Origin: an uncultured Christensenella sp.
GTDB lineage: Bacteria > Bacillota > Clostridia > Christensenellales > UBA3700
Direction: 5' to 3'
Assembly: GCA_910583735.1 (NCBI GenBank)
Contig: CAJTXS010000003.1
Coordinates: 75,043 to 139,042, forward strand
Length of the DNA: 64,000 nucleotides
Shown here: one piece after another, positions 35,927-46,379 of the stretch
Layout: every line of letters begins with the position of its first letter
How positions within the stretch are numbered: position 1 is the stretch's first letter
Notes under the pieces: generated by a model
What the model was told of the DNA's origin: nothing
Database searches by the model: none
What the model saw: only the letters and a program-made list of their open reading frames with translations
Translations under genes and position numbers: made by a program

Positions 35927-36828
35927 GCAGTGTTGCGGTATTGATGAGTTCGTATAACGGGGAGAAGTTTATACGCGAGCAGATAGACAGCATACTCAGC
36001 CAAAGCGGAGTTGAGGCGACTTTGTATATCAGAGACGACGGCTCTCGAGCCGAGACCAAAGCAATATTGGACGGCTACGCAAGGGATTACGGCGTAAACG
36101 TATTTTATTGCGATAATGTGGGCGTAGGCAACAGTTTTATGAATTTGCTGTACCTTGCTCCCGCAGGATATGATTACTATGCCTTTGCCGATCAAGACGA
36201 TATATGGGAAGAGGACAAGCTCGCGCAGGCGGTACAGATGCTCGAGCAGACGGGCAAGACTCTGTACGGCTCTAACCAAGAGTGCGTCGACGCGGTAGGC
36301 AACTCCCTCGGGCTTAGATATGCCGAGGATAAATATATCTTTACCGAGCCGGGGCAGATACTCAGCAAGAATATGATTGCAGGTTGCACTATGGTCTTTA
36401 CCGGCGCGCTGCGCGACTTGCTTGCGCAAGATGACCGCAGACCGTCCGAGGCTTTGCTCAGGAACAGAATACACGACGTGTGGGTGGCTGTAGTCGGAGC
36501 GATGTGCGGAGGCATAGTCTACGACAATCGCTCGTTCATCAAGTACCGCCAGCACGGCAATAACGTTGTCGGCGCATACGAAGGCGGCTTTATTAAAAAG
36601 TGCAAGGAAAGGCTTAACAAAGTCTTTCACAAGCAAAACCGCAACGGAAGGAGCATATTGGCTAAGGAACTTTGCACAAAATTTCCCGAATATGTTTGCA
36701 ATCATAGGCTGGTGGAGATATGCGCTAAGGGCAAGATGGGGATATTGCGGAATCAAAAGACATTGCGCTCGTACACGGGCGAGAGTTATTTAGGCTTTTT
36801 TATGAAAGTTGTGTTGGGGTTGTTCTGA
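35923..36828 (+). CDS. Glycosyltransferase family 2 (rhamnosyltransferase-like)
   Basis: 301 aa. SVAVLMSSYNGEKFIREQIDSIL start, IRDDGSRAET and the DQDD metal motif (FADQDDIWEED, about 88-98) match RfbF-like rhamnosyltransferases, and rhamnose genes are in the locus. ATGA overlap with licD. Confidence 0.87.
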   Translation: MSSVAVLMSSYNGEKFIREQIDSILSQSGVEATLYIRDDGSRAETKAILDGYARDYGVNVFYCDNVGVGNSFMNLLYLAPAGYDYYAFADQDDIWEEDKLAQAVQMLEQTGKTLYGSNQECVDAVGNSLGLRYAEDKYIFTEPGQILSKNMIAGCTMVFTGALRDLLAQDDRRPSEALLRNRIHDVWVAVVGAMCGGIVYDNRSFIKYRQHGNNVVGAYEGGFIKKCKERLNKVFHKQNRNGRSILAKELCTKFPEYVCNHRLVEICAKGKMGILRNQKTLRSYTGESYLGFFMKVVLGLF

Positions 36829-36829
36829 T

Positions 36830-38167
36830 ATGGCATTTTTGGCGTTGGCACTGTTTGCGATAGTACTTGTTCTTGCTTATCTGATAAGCAAGAAGGACTT
36901 GCTTTCGCCTTGGTTTCTACTTTGTCTTGCCATAACTGTTTCTTTCTTTATAGTCACGCTCAATTATTCTAAGTGGGAAGTTAAGATTAACGGGACGTTC
37001 ATAGTATTCGTGCTCTGCGCTTTGATGTCTTGGGGAGTAGGAGCCGCGTTAGTGCGTCGTCTTTCGCCTCGGGCAGAGAGCTGCGGAATGCTAAAGACGC
37101 AGTTACCTGTCAAGTCTTCCGGAGTCAAGCGCAGATATCCCACCGAATTATTTATTATCGTATCGCTTGCGTTTATGCTCGGATATGTTACTAAGTTATT
37201 TTTATCCGTATCCGACGTGCCCTCCATTACGGCTAAGTTGAGACAGATATACGACAATACCGTCAACGGCTACAGTCCCGGCATTATCTTCATACAGATG
37301 CGCGAAGTCGTGGTTGCGATTGCGTATATCAATACCTTCAGGCTTTTCCAAAGGTTGTTTTCCGGTAAGGACGGCGTAAGCGTAATTAAGCTGATTGTGC
37401 CGATAGTTGCTTTCGGAGTAGTTGTCTTGGTCTCTACGGACCGAAATATATTCCTAAGATACGCCATATATTTTATCTGTCTGTTTGTACTGTTTCTGAG
37501 AGAGAATATCAAGAGCGACAAGGTCAATGTGCGAATAGTGCAATGCGTGCTCGTTTTGCTTTTGCTGATGGTAATTATCTTCTTTATCATGGGCAAGATG
37601 AAGCAGTATAAGTCGGATATTTTTCACTCGCTCAGTATATACGGCGGCTCGGGTCTATACGATTTCAATTTATGGCTTGAGACTTTCGACGGAAAACTTC
37701 AGTACGGAGTTTCTACGTTTCAGACGTTCTTAGGCTCTTTGGAGAGCATACTCAAGCCGCTCGGCATCAGCTTCGGCGACATTGTGCAAAATAACAGATT
37801 CGATCCGTTTATTGAGTATACTACCTCGAGCGGATTTGTTTATACCTCTAATATATATTCGGCGTTCAAGCCGTACGTCGAGGACTTCGGTTGCTTGGGT
37901 ATGGTGATATTCCCCTTTGTTACGGGTATGTTTTACGAGTGGCTGTATCTCAAGGTCAAGCGCAGTAAATATAGCTTTTCCTGGCTCATATATTGCGCGC
38001 TGATTTATCCTGTGATTTTCTATCCCATAGCGGAGCAATTATTCAGAAGGTTCCATCTCGGTATAGTATACGAAATCTTCTGGCTAACGGCGATATACCT
38101 TGCCGTCTACGGCAATAACGGCGCAGGTATAAGACGGAAAAGAATCAGACGGGGGCAAAAAAGATGA
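36830..38167 (+). CDS. Oligosaccharide repeat unit polymerase (Wzy-like)
   Basis: 445 aa from ATG 36830, almost entirely membrane helices (about ten), with a large loop around residues 280-340 (SIYGGSGLYDFNLWLE). This is the usual appearance of O-antigen/capsule polymerases, whose sequences are poorly conserved. Its position among transferases and a flippase supports the call. The stop overlaps the cytidylyltransferase start. Confidence 0.78.
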   Translation: MAFLALALFAIVLVLAYLISKKDLLSPWFLLCLAITVSFFIVTLNYSKWEVKINGTFIVFVLCALMSWGVGAALVRRLSPRAESCGMLKTQLPVKSSGVKRRYPTELFIIVSLAFMLGYVTKLFLSVSDVPSITAKLRQIYDNTVNGYSPGIIFIQMREVVVAIAYINTFRLFQRLFSGKDGVSVIKLIVPIVAFGVVVLVSTDRNIFLRYAIYFICLFVLFLRENIKSDKVNVRIVQCVLVLLLLMVIIFFIMGKMKQYKSDIFHSLSIYGGSGLYDFNLWLETFDGKLQYGVSTFQTFLGSLESILKPLGISFGDIVQNNRFDPFIEYTTSSGFVYTSNIYSAFKPYVEDFGCLGMVIFPFVTGMFYEWLYLKVKRSKYSFSWLIYCALIYPVIFYPIAEQLFRRFHLGIVYEIFWLTAIYLAVYGNNGAGIRRKRIRRGQKR

Positions 38168-38892
38168 ACATCGGAGTGATTTTTGCGGGCGGAGTTGGCA
38201 GCAGAATGCGCAGCAAGGACAAGCCCAAGCAGTTTCTCGAGATATTCGGCAGACCTATTATTATACACACGCTCGAGCATTTCGAGAATAATGCCGATAT
38301 TGACGCGGTGGTCATCTCCTGCGTAGAGGAGTGGATAGATTATCTGCGCGCGCAGATCGAGAGGTTCGGACTGCGCAAGGTTAAGAAGATAGTTGCCGGC
38401 GGCAATAGCGGGCAGTTGTCCATATACAACGGATTGCGCGCGGCTAAGGAGATAGCGGGACAGCAAGAGAGCATAGCGCTCATCCACGACGGCGTGCGCC
38501 CGCTCATCAACGGCAAATTGCTATCCGACAATATCGCGTGCGTCAAGGAGCACGGCTCGGCTATTACCGCGGGCATAGTCAAGGAGACTATCGTAGTTAC
38601 GGACAAGGACGGCTGCGTGGAGCAAGTCCCCACCAGGGATAAGTCGCGGGTCGCTAAGGCGCCGCAGAGCTTTTGGCTGAGCGAAATATTGGAGGCTCAC
38701 GAGCGGGCTATGAGCGAAGGCGTATACGACACCGTGGATTCTTGCACGCTGATGCACAGATACGGACACAAGCTTTATATGGTGGACGGTCCTTATGACA
38801 ATATCAAGATTACCACGCCCGACGACTATTATGCCATGAGGGCGATACTGGAAGCCAAGGAAAACGCGCAGATCTACGGCGAGGAGGAGTGA
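38164..38892 (+). CDS. IspD/TarI-family cytidylyltransferase
   Basis: 242 aa. N-terminal nucleotide loop GGVGSRMRSKDKPKQFLEIFG, then HDGVRPL and the DSCTLM block. The fold is shared by MEP cytidylyltransferase (IspD) and ribitol-5-phosphate cytidylyltransferase (TarI). Location inside the polysaccharide operon with LicD and an SDR gene favours a CDP-polyol or CDP-sugar for the glycan over isoprenoid synthesis. Confidence 0.85.
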   Translation: MNIGVIFAGGVGSRMRSKDKPKQFLEIFGRPIIIHTLEHFENNADIDAVVISCVEEWIDYLRAQIERFGLRKVKKIVAGGNSGQLSIYNGLRAAKEIAGQQESIALIHDGVRPLINGKLLSDNIACVKEHGSAITAGIVKETIVVTDKDGCVEQVPTRDKSRVAKAPQSFWLSEILEAHERAMSEGVYDTVDSCTLMHRYGHKLYMVDGPYDNIKITTPDDYYAMRAILEAKENAQIYGEEE

Positions 38893-38897
38893 GCGAT

Positions 38898-39884
38898 ATG
38901 GATCTCTCCCGTCTTAATGGCAGCTCGGTGCTCGTGACCGGCGCGAGCGGACTTATCGGTCGCAATATCGTAGCGAGGCTACTTGCCTGCGAGTGCGTTA
39001 CCGTATATGCGCTTGTGCGCGACGAGGTCAGGGCGCGCAAGGCGTTTGCCGCATTGCCTCAAGACAATCTTCGATATATTGCGCAAGATATATGCAAGTT
39101 GCTGCCTGAAGATATGGGCGTAGACTATATTATACACTGCGCGTCGCATACGGCTAGCAAGGACTTTATCGAGCGTCCCGTCGAAGTAATCGTAGATATC
39201 TTGACGGGGGCGAGGAATATACTCGAGTTTGCTAAGGTCAATAACTCGCGCAGCCTCGTATATCTGTCGTCTATGGAAGTGTACGGCTCTCCTACGGACG
39301 GGAGCAAAGTATATGAGACGTCTGCGTCTCACCTCGACACCATGCAGGCACGCTCGTCTTATCCCGAAGCCAAGCGGGCTTGCGAGTGTCTGTGCGCCGC
39401 ATATGCCGCGCAGTATAACATTAATGCCAAGGCGGTTAGGCTTACGCAGACATTCGGCAGAGGCGTGTCGTATAACGATAAACGAGTCTTTGCGGAGTTC
39501 GCAAGGTGCGCGATAGAGGGCAGAGACATAGTGCTCAAGACCAAGGGCGAGACAATGCGCAATTATCTATCCACAGATGACGCCGCAGACGCGATATTAA
39601 CCGTATTGCTGGACGGCAAGGCCGGAGAGGCATACAACGCCGCTAACGAAGATACTTATTGCTCCATCTGCGACATGGCGCATATGGTGGCAGATAATTT
39701 CGGGCAAGGCAGAGTGGGAGTACGGATAGAGGAGCAGGACATAGCGCTGTTCGGCTATGCGCCTACGCTCAAGATGGATCTGTCTGCGGCTAAACTTAAG
39801 GCGCTCGGCTGGAGCGCGAAAAAAGGTCTTAAAGAGATGTTCGCCGAGACAATCGAAGATATGAAGAAACAGGCAGCGGACTGA
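38898..39884 (+). CDS. NAD-dependent epimerase/dehydratase (extended SDR)
   Basis: 328 aa from ATG 38898, preceded by GAGGAGGAG; a GTG at 38889 is the other candidate. TGASGLIGRNI (Rossmann) at about 14-24, S in YLSSMEVYG and the catalytic YPEAK (SYPEAKRACE). It follows the cytidylyltransferase in the same operon, a pairing seen in clusters that make CDP-linked polyols or sugars for LicD-type transfer. The exact reaction is not determined. Confidence 0.84.
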   Translation: MDLSRLNGSSVLVTGASGLIGRNIVARLLACECVTVYALVRDEVRARKAFAALPQDNLRYIAQDICKLLPEDMGVDYIIHCASHTASKDFIERPVEVIVDILTGARNILEFAKVNNSRSLVYLSSMEVYGSPTDGSKVYETSASHLDTMQARSSYPEAKRACECLCAAYAAQYNINAKAVRLTQTFGRGVSYNDKRVFAEFARCAIEGRDIVLKTKGETMRNYLSTDDAADAILTVLLDGKAGEAYNAANEDTYCSICDMAHMVADNFGQGRVGVRIEEQDIALFGYAPTLKMDLSAAKLKALGWSAKKGLKEMFAETIEDMKKQAAD

Positions 39885-39886
39885 TA

Positions 39887-41320
39887 GTGGCACAGAAAAT
39901 AACTACAAAAAAATTTGCGACCAACGTTATCGTATCGATTGCGGCGCAGATCATATCGCTTGCGGTAAGCGTAATACTCAACCTCGTCGTTCCTAAGCTG
40001 ATCGATGAGTTTCAGTACGCTTATTGGCAGGTATACGTGCTATACTCGGGCTATGTGGGGATACTGCATTTCGGATTGCTTGACGGATTGGTCTTGCGCT
40101 ACTCGAGATACGATTACGAGGAGCTCGACCGCGAGAGATTGCGCTCGCAATTCAAGATACTCTTATTCTTTACATCGGCAGTAACATTGATTATTGCCGC
40201 GGTGTCCGCGTTTTCCTTGGGCGGGGCGTATAAATATATCTTTATACTCGTAGCCGCCGCAGTCATTACCAAGAACATGGTTACATATAGCTCGTATATG
40301 TTCCAGATAACCAATAGGATAAGTAAGTATGCCGTATTGACTATAGCGCAAAGGCTTGCGTACGGACTTACGGTAGTCATATTGCTGGTGTGCAAGGTCA
40401 ATAACTTCTATTGGTACTGCATAGCCGACTTGGTAGGCGATTGCGTGGGAATAGCGATAGGCTTTGTATTTAACAGGGGACTGTATTTCGGCAAGTCGCT
40501 TAAGCCGAAAGAAGCTTTCAAGGAACTGAAAGAAAATATATCGTCGGGCATACTGCTCATGCTTGCCAACTGGTCGGCGATGTTGATAGTGGGCGGCGCT
40601 AAGATGATAATCCAGTGGCACTGGGACGAATTGGTATTCGGTAAGGTGTCTTTTGCATTCAGCGTGTCCAATCTATTCTTGGTGTTCATTACGGCAATCA
40701 GCGTCGTGCTTTTCCCGTCTCTTAAGCGCATTGACGAGGACAAGCTCCCGCAGATGTACAAGAATATACGTGGCATACTGTCTCCGTTGCTCTTTTTCTG
40801 CATGATATTCTACTTCCTCGGTAGCTGGATTCTCAACTTGTGGTTGCCAAAGTATGCGGACAGCTTGGTATATCTCGGCGTGCTGTTGCCTATTATCATA
40901 TATTCTTCCAAGGTCAGCTTGCTCACCAACAACTATCTTAAAGTATTCAGGAAAGAGAAGATAATGCTGGTTGTCAATCTCATATCCATTGCGCTCGGAG
41001 CCGCGGCTTTCTCGCTGTGCGCGTATGTGTTCGATAACCTCTTTGCCGTGCTCGTCAGCGTAGTGTGCGTGATTATGTTCAATTCCATACTGTCCGAGAT
41101 ATGCGTGCTGAGAGTAATCAAGGTTAAGATTATCAAGGACTTTATATTAGAGATAATAATGACGGTAGGATTTATACTGTCGGCAAGCCTGCTCAATCTG
41201 TGGCAGGGATGCCTTGTGTACGCGGGGCTGTTCGCGCTGTACTGTATAGTCAATTACAAGTCGGTCATTGCGACTTTTAAGATGATATTTAACCGAAAGA
41301 AGGAGGTTAAAGAGGAATGA
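39887..41320 (+). CDS. Polysaccharide flippase (Wzx-like)
   Basis: 477 aa from a GTG, with about 12 to 14 predicted membrane helices spread evenly over the protein and a basic N-terminus ([12 protein letters not shown]). MATE/Wzx-type flippases turn lipid-linked repeat units to the outer face. It lies two bases after the SDR gene and overlaps rfbA by four. Confidence 0.88.
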   Translation: MAQKITTKKFATNVIVSIAAQIISLAVSVILNLVVPKLIDEFQYAYWQVYVLYSGYVGILHFGLLDGLVLRYSRYDYEELDRERLRSQFKILLFFTSAVTLIIAAVSAFSLGGAYKYIFILVAAAVITKNMVTYSSYMFQITNRISKYAVLTIAQRLAYGLTVVILLVCKVNNFYWYCIADLVGDCVGIAIGFVFNRGLYFGKSLKPKEAFKELKENISSGILLMLANWSAMLIVGGAKMIIQWHWDELVFGKVSFAFSVSNLFLVFITAISVVLFPSLKRIDEDKLPQMYKNIRGILSPLLFFCMIFYFLGSWILNLWLPKYADSLVYLGVLLPIIIYSSKVSLLTNNYLKVFRKEKIMLVVNLISIALGAAAFSLCAYVFDNLFAVLVSVVCVIMFNSILSEICVLRVIKVKIIKDFILEIIMTVGFILSASLLNLWQGCLVYAGLFALYCIVNYKSVIATFKMIFNRKKEVKEE

Positions 41321-42201
41321 AAGGTATTATTCTCGCGGGAGGCAGCGGCACGAGGCTGTATCCTCTCACGCTGGTTACGAGCAAGCAGCTGTTGCCCGTG
41401 TACGACAAGCCTATGATTTATTATCCGCTGTCCACGCTTATGGAGGCGGGCATTAAGGATATATTGATTATATCTACACCATGCGATACGCCGCGATTCG
41501 AGGAACTTCTCGGCGACGGCTCCAAGCTGGGCATTAAGCTGTCTTATGCCGTCCAGCCCTCGCCCGACGGATTGGCGCAAGCCTTCTTGATAGGAGAGGA
41601 GTTCATAGGCAGAGACAGCGTTGCGATGATACTGGGCGACAATATCTTCTACGGACATGGCTTTTCGCGTATGCTTAAGGAGGCGGGACGCAATGCGGAT
41701 AAGGGTAAGGCGACTATATTCGGATACGGCGTAAGAGACCCCCAGCGCTTCGGCATTGTCGAGATAGACAAGGACGGCAATGCTCTGTCCGTCGAGGAGA
41801 AGCCCGCTCACCCCAAGTCCAATTACTGTATTACGGGGCTGTATTTTTATGACAATCGCGCGGTTAAGTTCGCTAAGAGCATTAAGCCGTCCAAGCGCGG
41901 CGAGCTGGAGATAACGGATATTAATAGGATGTACTTGGACAGCGGCGACCTCACGGTCCAGATATTGGACAGAGGCTTTGCGTGGCTGGATACGGGCACA
42001 ATGGACAGCTTATTCGAGGCGTCGGAGTTCGTGCGAGTATTGTCGCAGAGACAGGACGTCACCATCTCCGCGCCCGAAGAGATAGCATACGGCAACGGCT
42101 GGATTGGCAGAGACAGGCTGGTCTCTATCGCCGAGAGCTACGGCAAGTCGTCGTACGGCGCGCACCTCAAGAAGGTGGCAGGTATCAAGGAGGATAACTG
42201 A
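41317..42201 (+). CDS. rfbA: Glucose-1-phosphate thymidylyltransferase
   Basis: 294 aa starting [18 protein letters not shown], with the [20 protein letters not shown] block and GDNIFYGHG. It makes dTDP-glucose, the first step of dTDP-L-rhamnose synthesis. Length and motifs are complete. Confidence 0.95.
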   Translation: MKGIILAGGSGTRLYPLTLVTSKQLLPVYDKPMIYYPLSTLMEAGIKDILIISTPCDTPRFEELLGDGSKLGIKLSYAVQPSPDGLAQAFLIGEEFIGRDSVAMILGDNIFYGHGFSRMLKEAGRNADKGKATIFGYGVRDPQRFGIVEIDKDGNALSVEEKPAHPKSNYCITGLYFYDNRAVKFAKSIKPSKRGELEITDINRMYLDSGDLTVQILDRGFAWLDTGTMDSLFEASEFVRVLSQRQDVTISAPEEIAYGNGWIGRDRLVSIAESYGKSSYGAHLKKVAGIKEDN

Positions 42202-42203
42202 TT

Positions 42204-43226
42204 ATGAATATTATTGTGACGGGCGGAGCGGGATTTATAGGCAGCAACTTTATATTCCACATGCTTGCAAAGTATCCCGACTATCGCATAATCTGTCTGG
42301 ACAAGCTCACATACGCGGGTAATCTTTCTACGCTCGAGTGCGTTATGGACAACCCCAATTTCTCTTTTGTAAAGGCGGATATTTGCGACAGAGAGGCGGT
42401 ATACGCGCTGTTTGAGAGAGAAAAGCCCGATATGGTAGTCAACTTCGCCGCCGAAAGCCACGTGGACAGGAGTATAGACAATCCGAGCATATTCCTGCAC
42501 ACCAATATTATCGGCACGTCGGTGCTTATGGATGCATGTCTCAAGTACGGCATCGAGCGTTATCATCAAGTGTCTACGGACGAAGTGTACGGCGACTTGC
42601 CGCTTGATCGTCCCGACCTCTTTTTTACGGAAGAGACTCCTTTGCACACGAGCAGCCCTTATTCTTCGAGCAAGGCGTCGGCAGACCTGCTCGTGCTCGC
42701 CTATCACAGGACTTACGGGCTCAATGTAAGTATCAGCCGCTGCTCCAACAACTACGGTCCATATCACTTCCCCGAGAAGCTCATACCGCTTACCATAGTC
42801 AACGCGCTTGCTAATAAGGCTCTGCCCGTATACGGCAAGGGCGAGAACGTACGCGATTGGCTGTATGTGGAGGACCATTGCAAGGCTATCGACTTGATTA
42901 TCCATAAGGGCAGAGTGGGCGAAGTGTATAACATCGGCGGACATAACGAGATGAAGAATATCGATATCGTCAAGATAATATGCCGTCTTTTGGGCAAGAG
43001 CGAGGATTTGATTACTTATGTTGCCGACCGCAAGGGTCACGACATGCGCTATGCCATAGACCCTGCCAAGATACACGCCGAGTTGGGCTGGCTGCCCGAG
43101 ACCAAATTTGCCGACGGTATACGCAAGACGGTGGATTGGTACCTCAACAACCGTAAGTGGTGGGAAGATATCGTATCGGGAGAGTATCGCGATTATTACG
43201 ACAAGATGTACGGTAATCGCGGTTAA
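42204..43226 (+). CDS. rfbB: dTDP-glucose 4,6-dehydratase
   Basis: 340 aa. GGAGFIGSNF at about 8-17, STDEVYGDL, and the catalytic YSSSKASAD; also VDRSIDNPSIFL. Second enzyme of dTDP-rhamnose synthesis. A 208-bp gap without a clear gene follows before rfbD. Confidence 0.95.
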   Translation: MNIIVTGGAGFIGSNFIFHMLAKYPDYRIICLDKLTYAGNLSTLECVMDNPNFSFVKADICDREAVYALFEREKPDMVVNFAAESHVDRSIDNPSIFLHTNIIGTSVLMDACLKYGIERYHQVSTDEVYGDLPLDRPDLFFTEETPLHTSSPYSSSKASADLLVLAYHRTYGLNVSISRCSNNYGPYHFPEKLIPLTIVNALANKALPVYGKGENVRDWLYVEDHCKAIDLIIHKGRVGEVYNIGGHNEMKNIDIVKIICRLLGKSEDLITYVADRKGHDMRYAIDPAKIHAELGWLPETKFADGIRKTVDWYLNNRKWWEDIVSGEYRDYYDKMYGNRG

Positions 43227-43434
43227 GCCTTTCGGAATTGTGACGGTTTTTCCGGCTTATGGCAGCGCGTAGATAGAGTATAATGCTTTCGCGCTCAGCA
43301 GACCTTACTAAAGGCAGCGGCTCGCTCGAGGCGGATATATCTACAATTATACCAAGTCGAATTTATCGAAGGACGCCGCGTTATTGCCGAGGCATATGCG
43401 ATAGTGACTATATATAATAGGGATAAGGAATAAG

Positions 43435-44307
43435 ATGAAAGTATTGGTTACCGGTGTCAAGGGACAGCTGGGTTACGACACGGTGCAAGAGCTGTTAAGG
43501 CGCGGGCACGAGGCAATCGGAGTGGATATCGAGGATATGGATATTACCGACGCCTGTGCAGTATCGCGCGTTATATCTTCCGTAAGACCCGATGCGGTCG
43601 TTCATTGTGCGGCATGGACCGCCGTCGACGCTGCCGAAGAGGAGTGCAACAGAGATAAGGTGCGCCTTATCAACGCCGTAGGCACGGAGAATGTCGCCAA
43701 TGAGTGCAAGCGTATAGGCGCCAAGATGATGTATATCTCCACCGACTACGTATTCGACGGACAGGGCGACAAGCCTTGGGAAGCGGACTGTAAGGACTAC
43801 AGGCCGCTTAACGTATACGGCAGCACTAAGCTCGAGGGCGAGCTTAAGGTATCGACTGTCTTGGACAAGTATTTTATAGTGCGTATCGCTTGGGTATTCG
43901 GCGCGCACGGCAATAACTTCGTCAAGACTATGCTTAGGGTGGGCGCATCGCATAGCAGTCTCAAGGTGGTTAAGGACCAGATAGGTACGCCGACGTATAC
44001 ATTTGACCTCGCAAGGTTGCTTGTCGATATGATAGAGACGGATAAGTACGGATATTATCACGCTACCAACGAGGGCGGATATATAGGCTGGAACGACTTC
44101 GCCGAGGCGATATTCGCCGCCGCGGGATATGACACGCAGGTTGTGCCCGTCACTACTCGAGAGTACGGCTTGAGCAAGGCGGCAAGACCGTTCAACAGCA
44201 GGCTGGACAAGAGCAAACTTACCGCATGCGGATTTGCGCCCTTGCCTCACTGGAAGGACGCGTTATGCAGATATCTTAAGGAGATAGATTACAGATGGGA
44301 CAGATAA
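43435..44307 (+). CDS. rfbD: dTDP-4-dehydrorhamnose reductase
   Basis: 290 aa. The N-terminal GVKGQLGYD Rossmann loop, STDYVFDG and YGSTKLEGE are diagnostic. It makes dTDP-L-rhamnose in the last step. Preceded by its own AAGGAAT site and an AT-rich TATATAATA stretch that may be a promoter. Overlaps rfbC by 13 bases. Confidence 0.94.
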   Translation: MKVLVTGVKGQLGYDTVQELLRRGHEAIGVDIEDMDITDACAVSRVISSVRPDAVVHCAAWTAVDAAEEECNRDKVRLINAVGTENVANECKRIGAKMMYISTDYVFDGQGDKPWEADCKDYRPLNVYGSTKLEGELKVSTVLDKYFIVRIAWVFGAHGNNFVKTMLRVGASHSSLKVVKDQIGTPTYTFDLARLLVDMIETDKYGYYHATNEGGYIGWNDFAEAIFAAAGYDTQVVPVTTREYGLSKAARPFNSRLDKSKLTACGFAPLPHWKDALCRYLKEIDYRWDR

Positions 44308-44903
44308 AAGTTACTTATACCCCTATCGAGGGACTCGCGGTTATTGAGCCCGCTGTGCACGGCGACAGCCGCGGATACTTTACTGAGACTTACAATAAGC
44401 GCGATATGGCTGATGCGGGTCTTAATATGGACTTCGTACAAGACAATCAGTCAATGAGCGTAAAGGGCGTGCTGCGCGGACTGCATTACCAGAAACAATA
44501 TCCGCAAGGTAAACTCGTGCGCGTGGTCAGAGGCGAAGTGTACGACGTAGCGGTTGACTTGCGTAAGGGCAGCAAGACTTACTCTAAGTGGTACGGCGTA
44601 CTCCTCAGCGCCGACAACAAGAAGCAATTCTATATCCCCGAGGGCTTTGCGCACGGCTTTTTGGTGCTTAGCGACGTGGCGGAGTTTTGTTACAAGGTGA
44701 CTGATTTCTACCACCCGGGCGACGAGGGCGGACTTGCTTGGAACGACCCTGCCGTAGGTATCGATTGGGGAGTCGTCGGAGATTACAGGGGCAGCGCGGA
44801 TGCCGAGGGCTATACGCTTAAAGACGGCACGCCGCTCATATTGAGCGACAAGGATTGTAAGTGGTCTACGCTCAAGGATACTTTTTCGTTCGACAGTCTA
44901 TAA
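44295..44903 (+). CDS. rfbC: dTDP-4-dehydrorhamnose 3,5-epimerase
   Basis: 202 aa. The cupin enzyme with RGYFTETYN, the LRGLHYQ histidine loop and the FAHGF block. Third enzyme of the pathway, here last in the unusual A-B-D-C order. Ends before a strong convergent hairpin. Confidence 0.94.
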   Translation: MGQIKVTYTPIEGLAVIEPAVHGDSRGYFTETYNKRDMADAGLNMDFVQDNQSMSVKGVLRGLHYQKQYPQGKLVRVVRGEVYDVAVDLRKGSKTYSKWYGVLLSADNKKQFYIPEGFAHGFLVLSDVAEFCYKVTDFYHPGDEGGLAWNDPAVGIDWGVVGDYRGSADAEGYTLKDGTPLILSDKDCKWSTLKDTFSFDSL

Positions 44904-45053
44904 GCTCGAATGCTTTATGACCGATTGCGCGCAAAGCGATAGAATAGGCTGATTGTGAGTACAACTAAATTTGACTTATATGATGCGGCTTGCTATTTGT
45001 TTGTCGCAGACATAGTATAATTATATTGTTAATATATAAAGTATAATATATTA

Positions 45054-45084
45054 AATCGGGGCGGCAAATATTGCCGCCCCGATT
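45054..45084. terminator. Perfect 14-bp hairpin between convergent rfbC and cvpA
   Basis: AATCGGGGCGGCAA and its exact complement around a three-base loop. There is no long U-tract on either side, but the GC-rich stem and the convergent setting make a terminator role likely. Confidence 0.65.
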
Positions 45085-45103
45085 AACCGATGTCTGATAT
45101 TAT

Positions 45104-45649
45104 TTAAGCGCCAGCAGAGACTTTGGACAGCGCGCCCACTATCTTGGAGAAGATATCCGCCTTGTACATCCAGGCGGCGAAGGGGTCGAGCGTAGCCACC
45201 GCTTCCTCGGGTGTGATCTGCTTAATCTGCTGTATGACGGTAACGTATACGTAGATTACCAGTCCCGCGATGAAGAAGCCTATCACTCCGCCGAGCGCCG
45301 CTCCAAGCAGGCGATTGGTGAGTTTAAGCGCGCCCAGCTTATTAAATAATTTAAGTATTACCGCTTTGATTATGCTGAGTACCGCGACGAACACCGCGAA
45401 GGTGAGCACGAATACTATCATCTCAGCAAGGAAAGGCGACAGCCAAGACTGGTTGAAGTAATTCCTTTCGGCGACCAGCTGAAGCAGTTTGGGCGCGGCG
45501 AGCGCGGTCAAGCCTATACTTGCGCCGAGCACCACTACAGACAGAGCGGTGCGGAGCAGTCCCTTCCACAGTCCTATCAGAAGGCATAACACAAATATTA
45601 CCGCAGCGACGATAGATACCACCGATACGGAAGACAAAAGAAAAGTCAT
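45104..45649 (-). CDS. CvpA-family membrane protein
   Basis: 181 aa from ATG 45649, with GGGAGG upstream; the frame is open to 45682. Four membrane helices; the second half carries the CvpA-type glycine-rich helix (NRLLGAALGGVIGFFIAGLV). CvpA is known in E. coli for colicin V production and envelope homeostasis; its molecular role is not settled. Isolated between rfbC and the yyaC-like gene. Confidence 0.8.
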   Translation of the reverse strand: MTFLLSSVSVVSIVAAVIFVLCLLIGLWKGLLRTALSVVVLGASIGLTALAAPKLLQLVAERNYFNQSWLSPFLAEMIVFVLTFAVFVAVLSIIKAVILKLFNKLGALKLTNRLLGAALGGVIGFFIAGLVIYVYVTVIQQIKQITPEEAVATLDPFAAWMYKADIFSKIVGALSKVSAGA

Positions 45650-45785
45650 AAGTACATCCTCCCGATAGATTATTATCCACATAATTATATTTTATACGCC
45701 TTAGATAGTCAATCGTTGGTATAGAAAAGAGACGCTTTTAGAATAAATCGGTATAAACTTCTTACTTGCTGTCAACAACCAAATC

Positions 45786-46286
45786 ATGGACAAGATGCAG
45801 GTAGTGGTGATGTGCATAGGCACAATGAAGGTGATAGGCGACAGCGTGGGCCCCAGAGTGGGGGATATACTCAAGGCGGATAACATAGATTGTTATGTAT
45901 ACGGCGACAGCGTAGGCAACATCAACGCGTGCAAGATAGACGTCTACGAGCAGCTTTTGCGCGCATGTCACGCGGGCGATATAGTGATAGCCGTAGACGC
46001 CGCGCTGGGCGAAAAGGGCGACGTGGGCAAGATAAAGGTAGTCGGCAACGGACTGCGTCCCGGCAAGGCGCTGGGCAGGAGCGGCAATCCCATAGGAGAT
46101 ATAGGCGTGCTTGCGGTAGTGGGCGAGAGGTCGGAAGACAACTTCGCCACGCTTGCGGGCGGCGACGTGCATTTTATAGAGGCGATGGCGCAGAAGACCG
46201 CCGCCACCGTACACGCATTGGTAAAATATATAGGCGCGGCGGCAGCGTCGCCGAGCACATCGTACGGCGCGGTGGCGACCCCGTAA
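45786..46286 (+). CDS. YyaC-like sporulation protein (spore protease-related fold)
   Basis: 166 aa. VVMCIGTMKVIGDSVGPRVGD near residues 6-26 followed by YGDSVGNINA and IVIAVDAALGEKGDVG matches the YyaC family, which is related in fold to the germination protease GPR. It acts during sporulation but its substrate is unknown. The family's usual IGTDRSTGD loop is here IGTMKVIGD, so the charged D-R is lost. There is no clear ribosome binding site before 45786 or the second ATG at 45795. Confidence 0.75.
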   Translation: MDKMQVVVMCIGTMKVIGDSVGPRVGDILKADNIDCYVYGDSVGNINACKIDVYEQLLRACHAGDIVIAVDAALGEKGDVGKIKVVGNGLRPGKALGRSGNPIGDIGVLAVVGERSEDNFATLAGGDVHFIEAMAQKTAATVHALVKYIGAAAASPSTSYGAVATP

Positions 46287-46379
46287 GGAGCGGGCGCAGA
46301 TACGGTAAAACTTTATTTACTTGACTGCGAGGGGGAAATATATTATTATTAATGCAGACTATATAACCGGGAGACTACA

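Noticed and set aside
38164..38892. Isoprenoid ispD
   Set aside because: The fold fits, but the gene is inside the polysaccharide operon beside licD and an SDR gene, favouring a TarI-like role.
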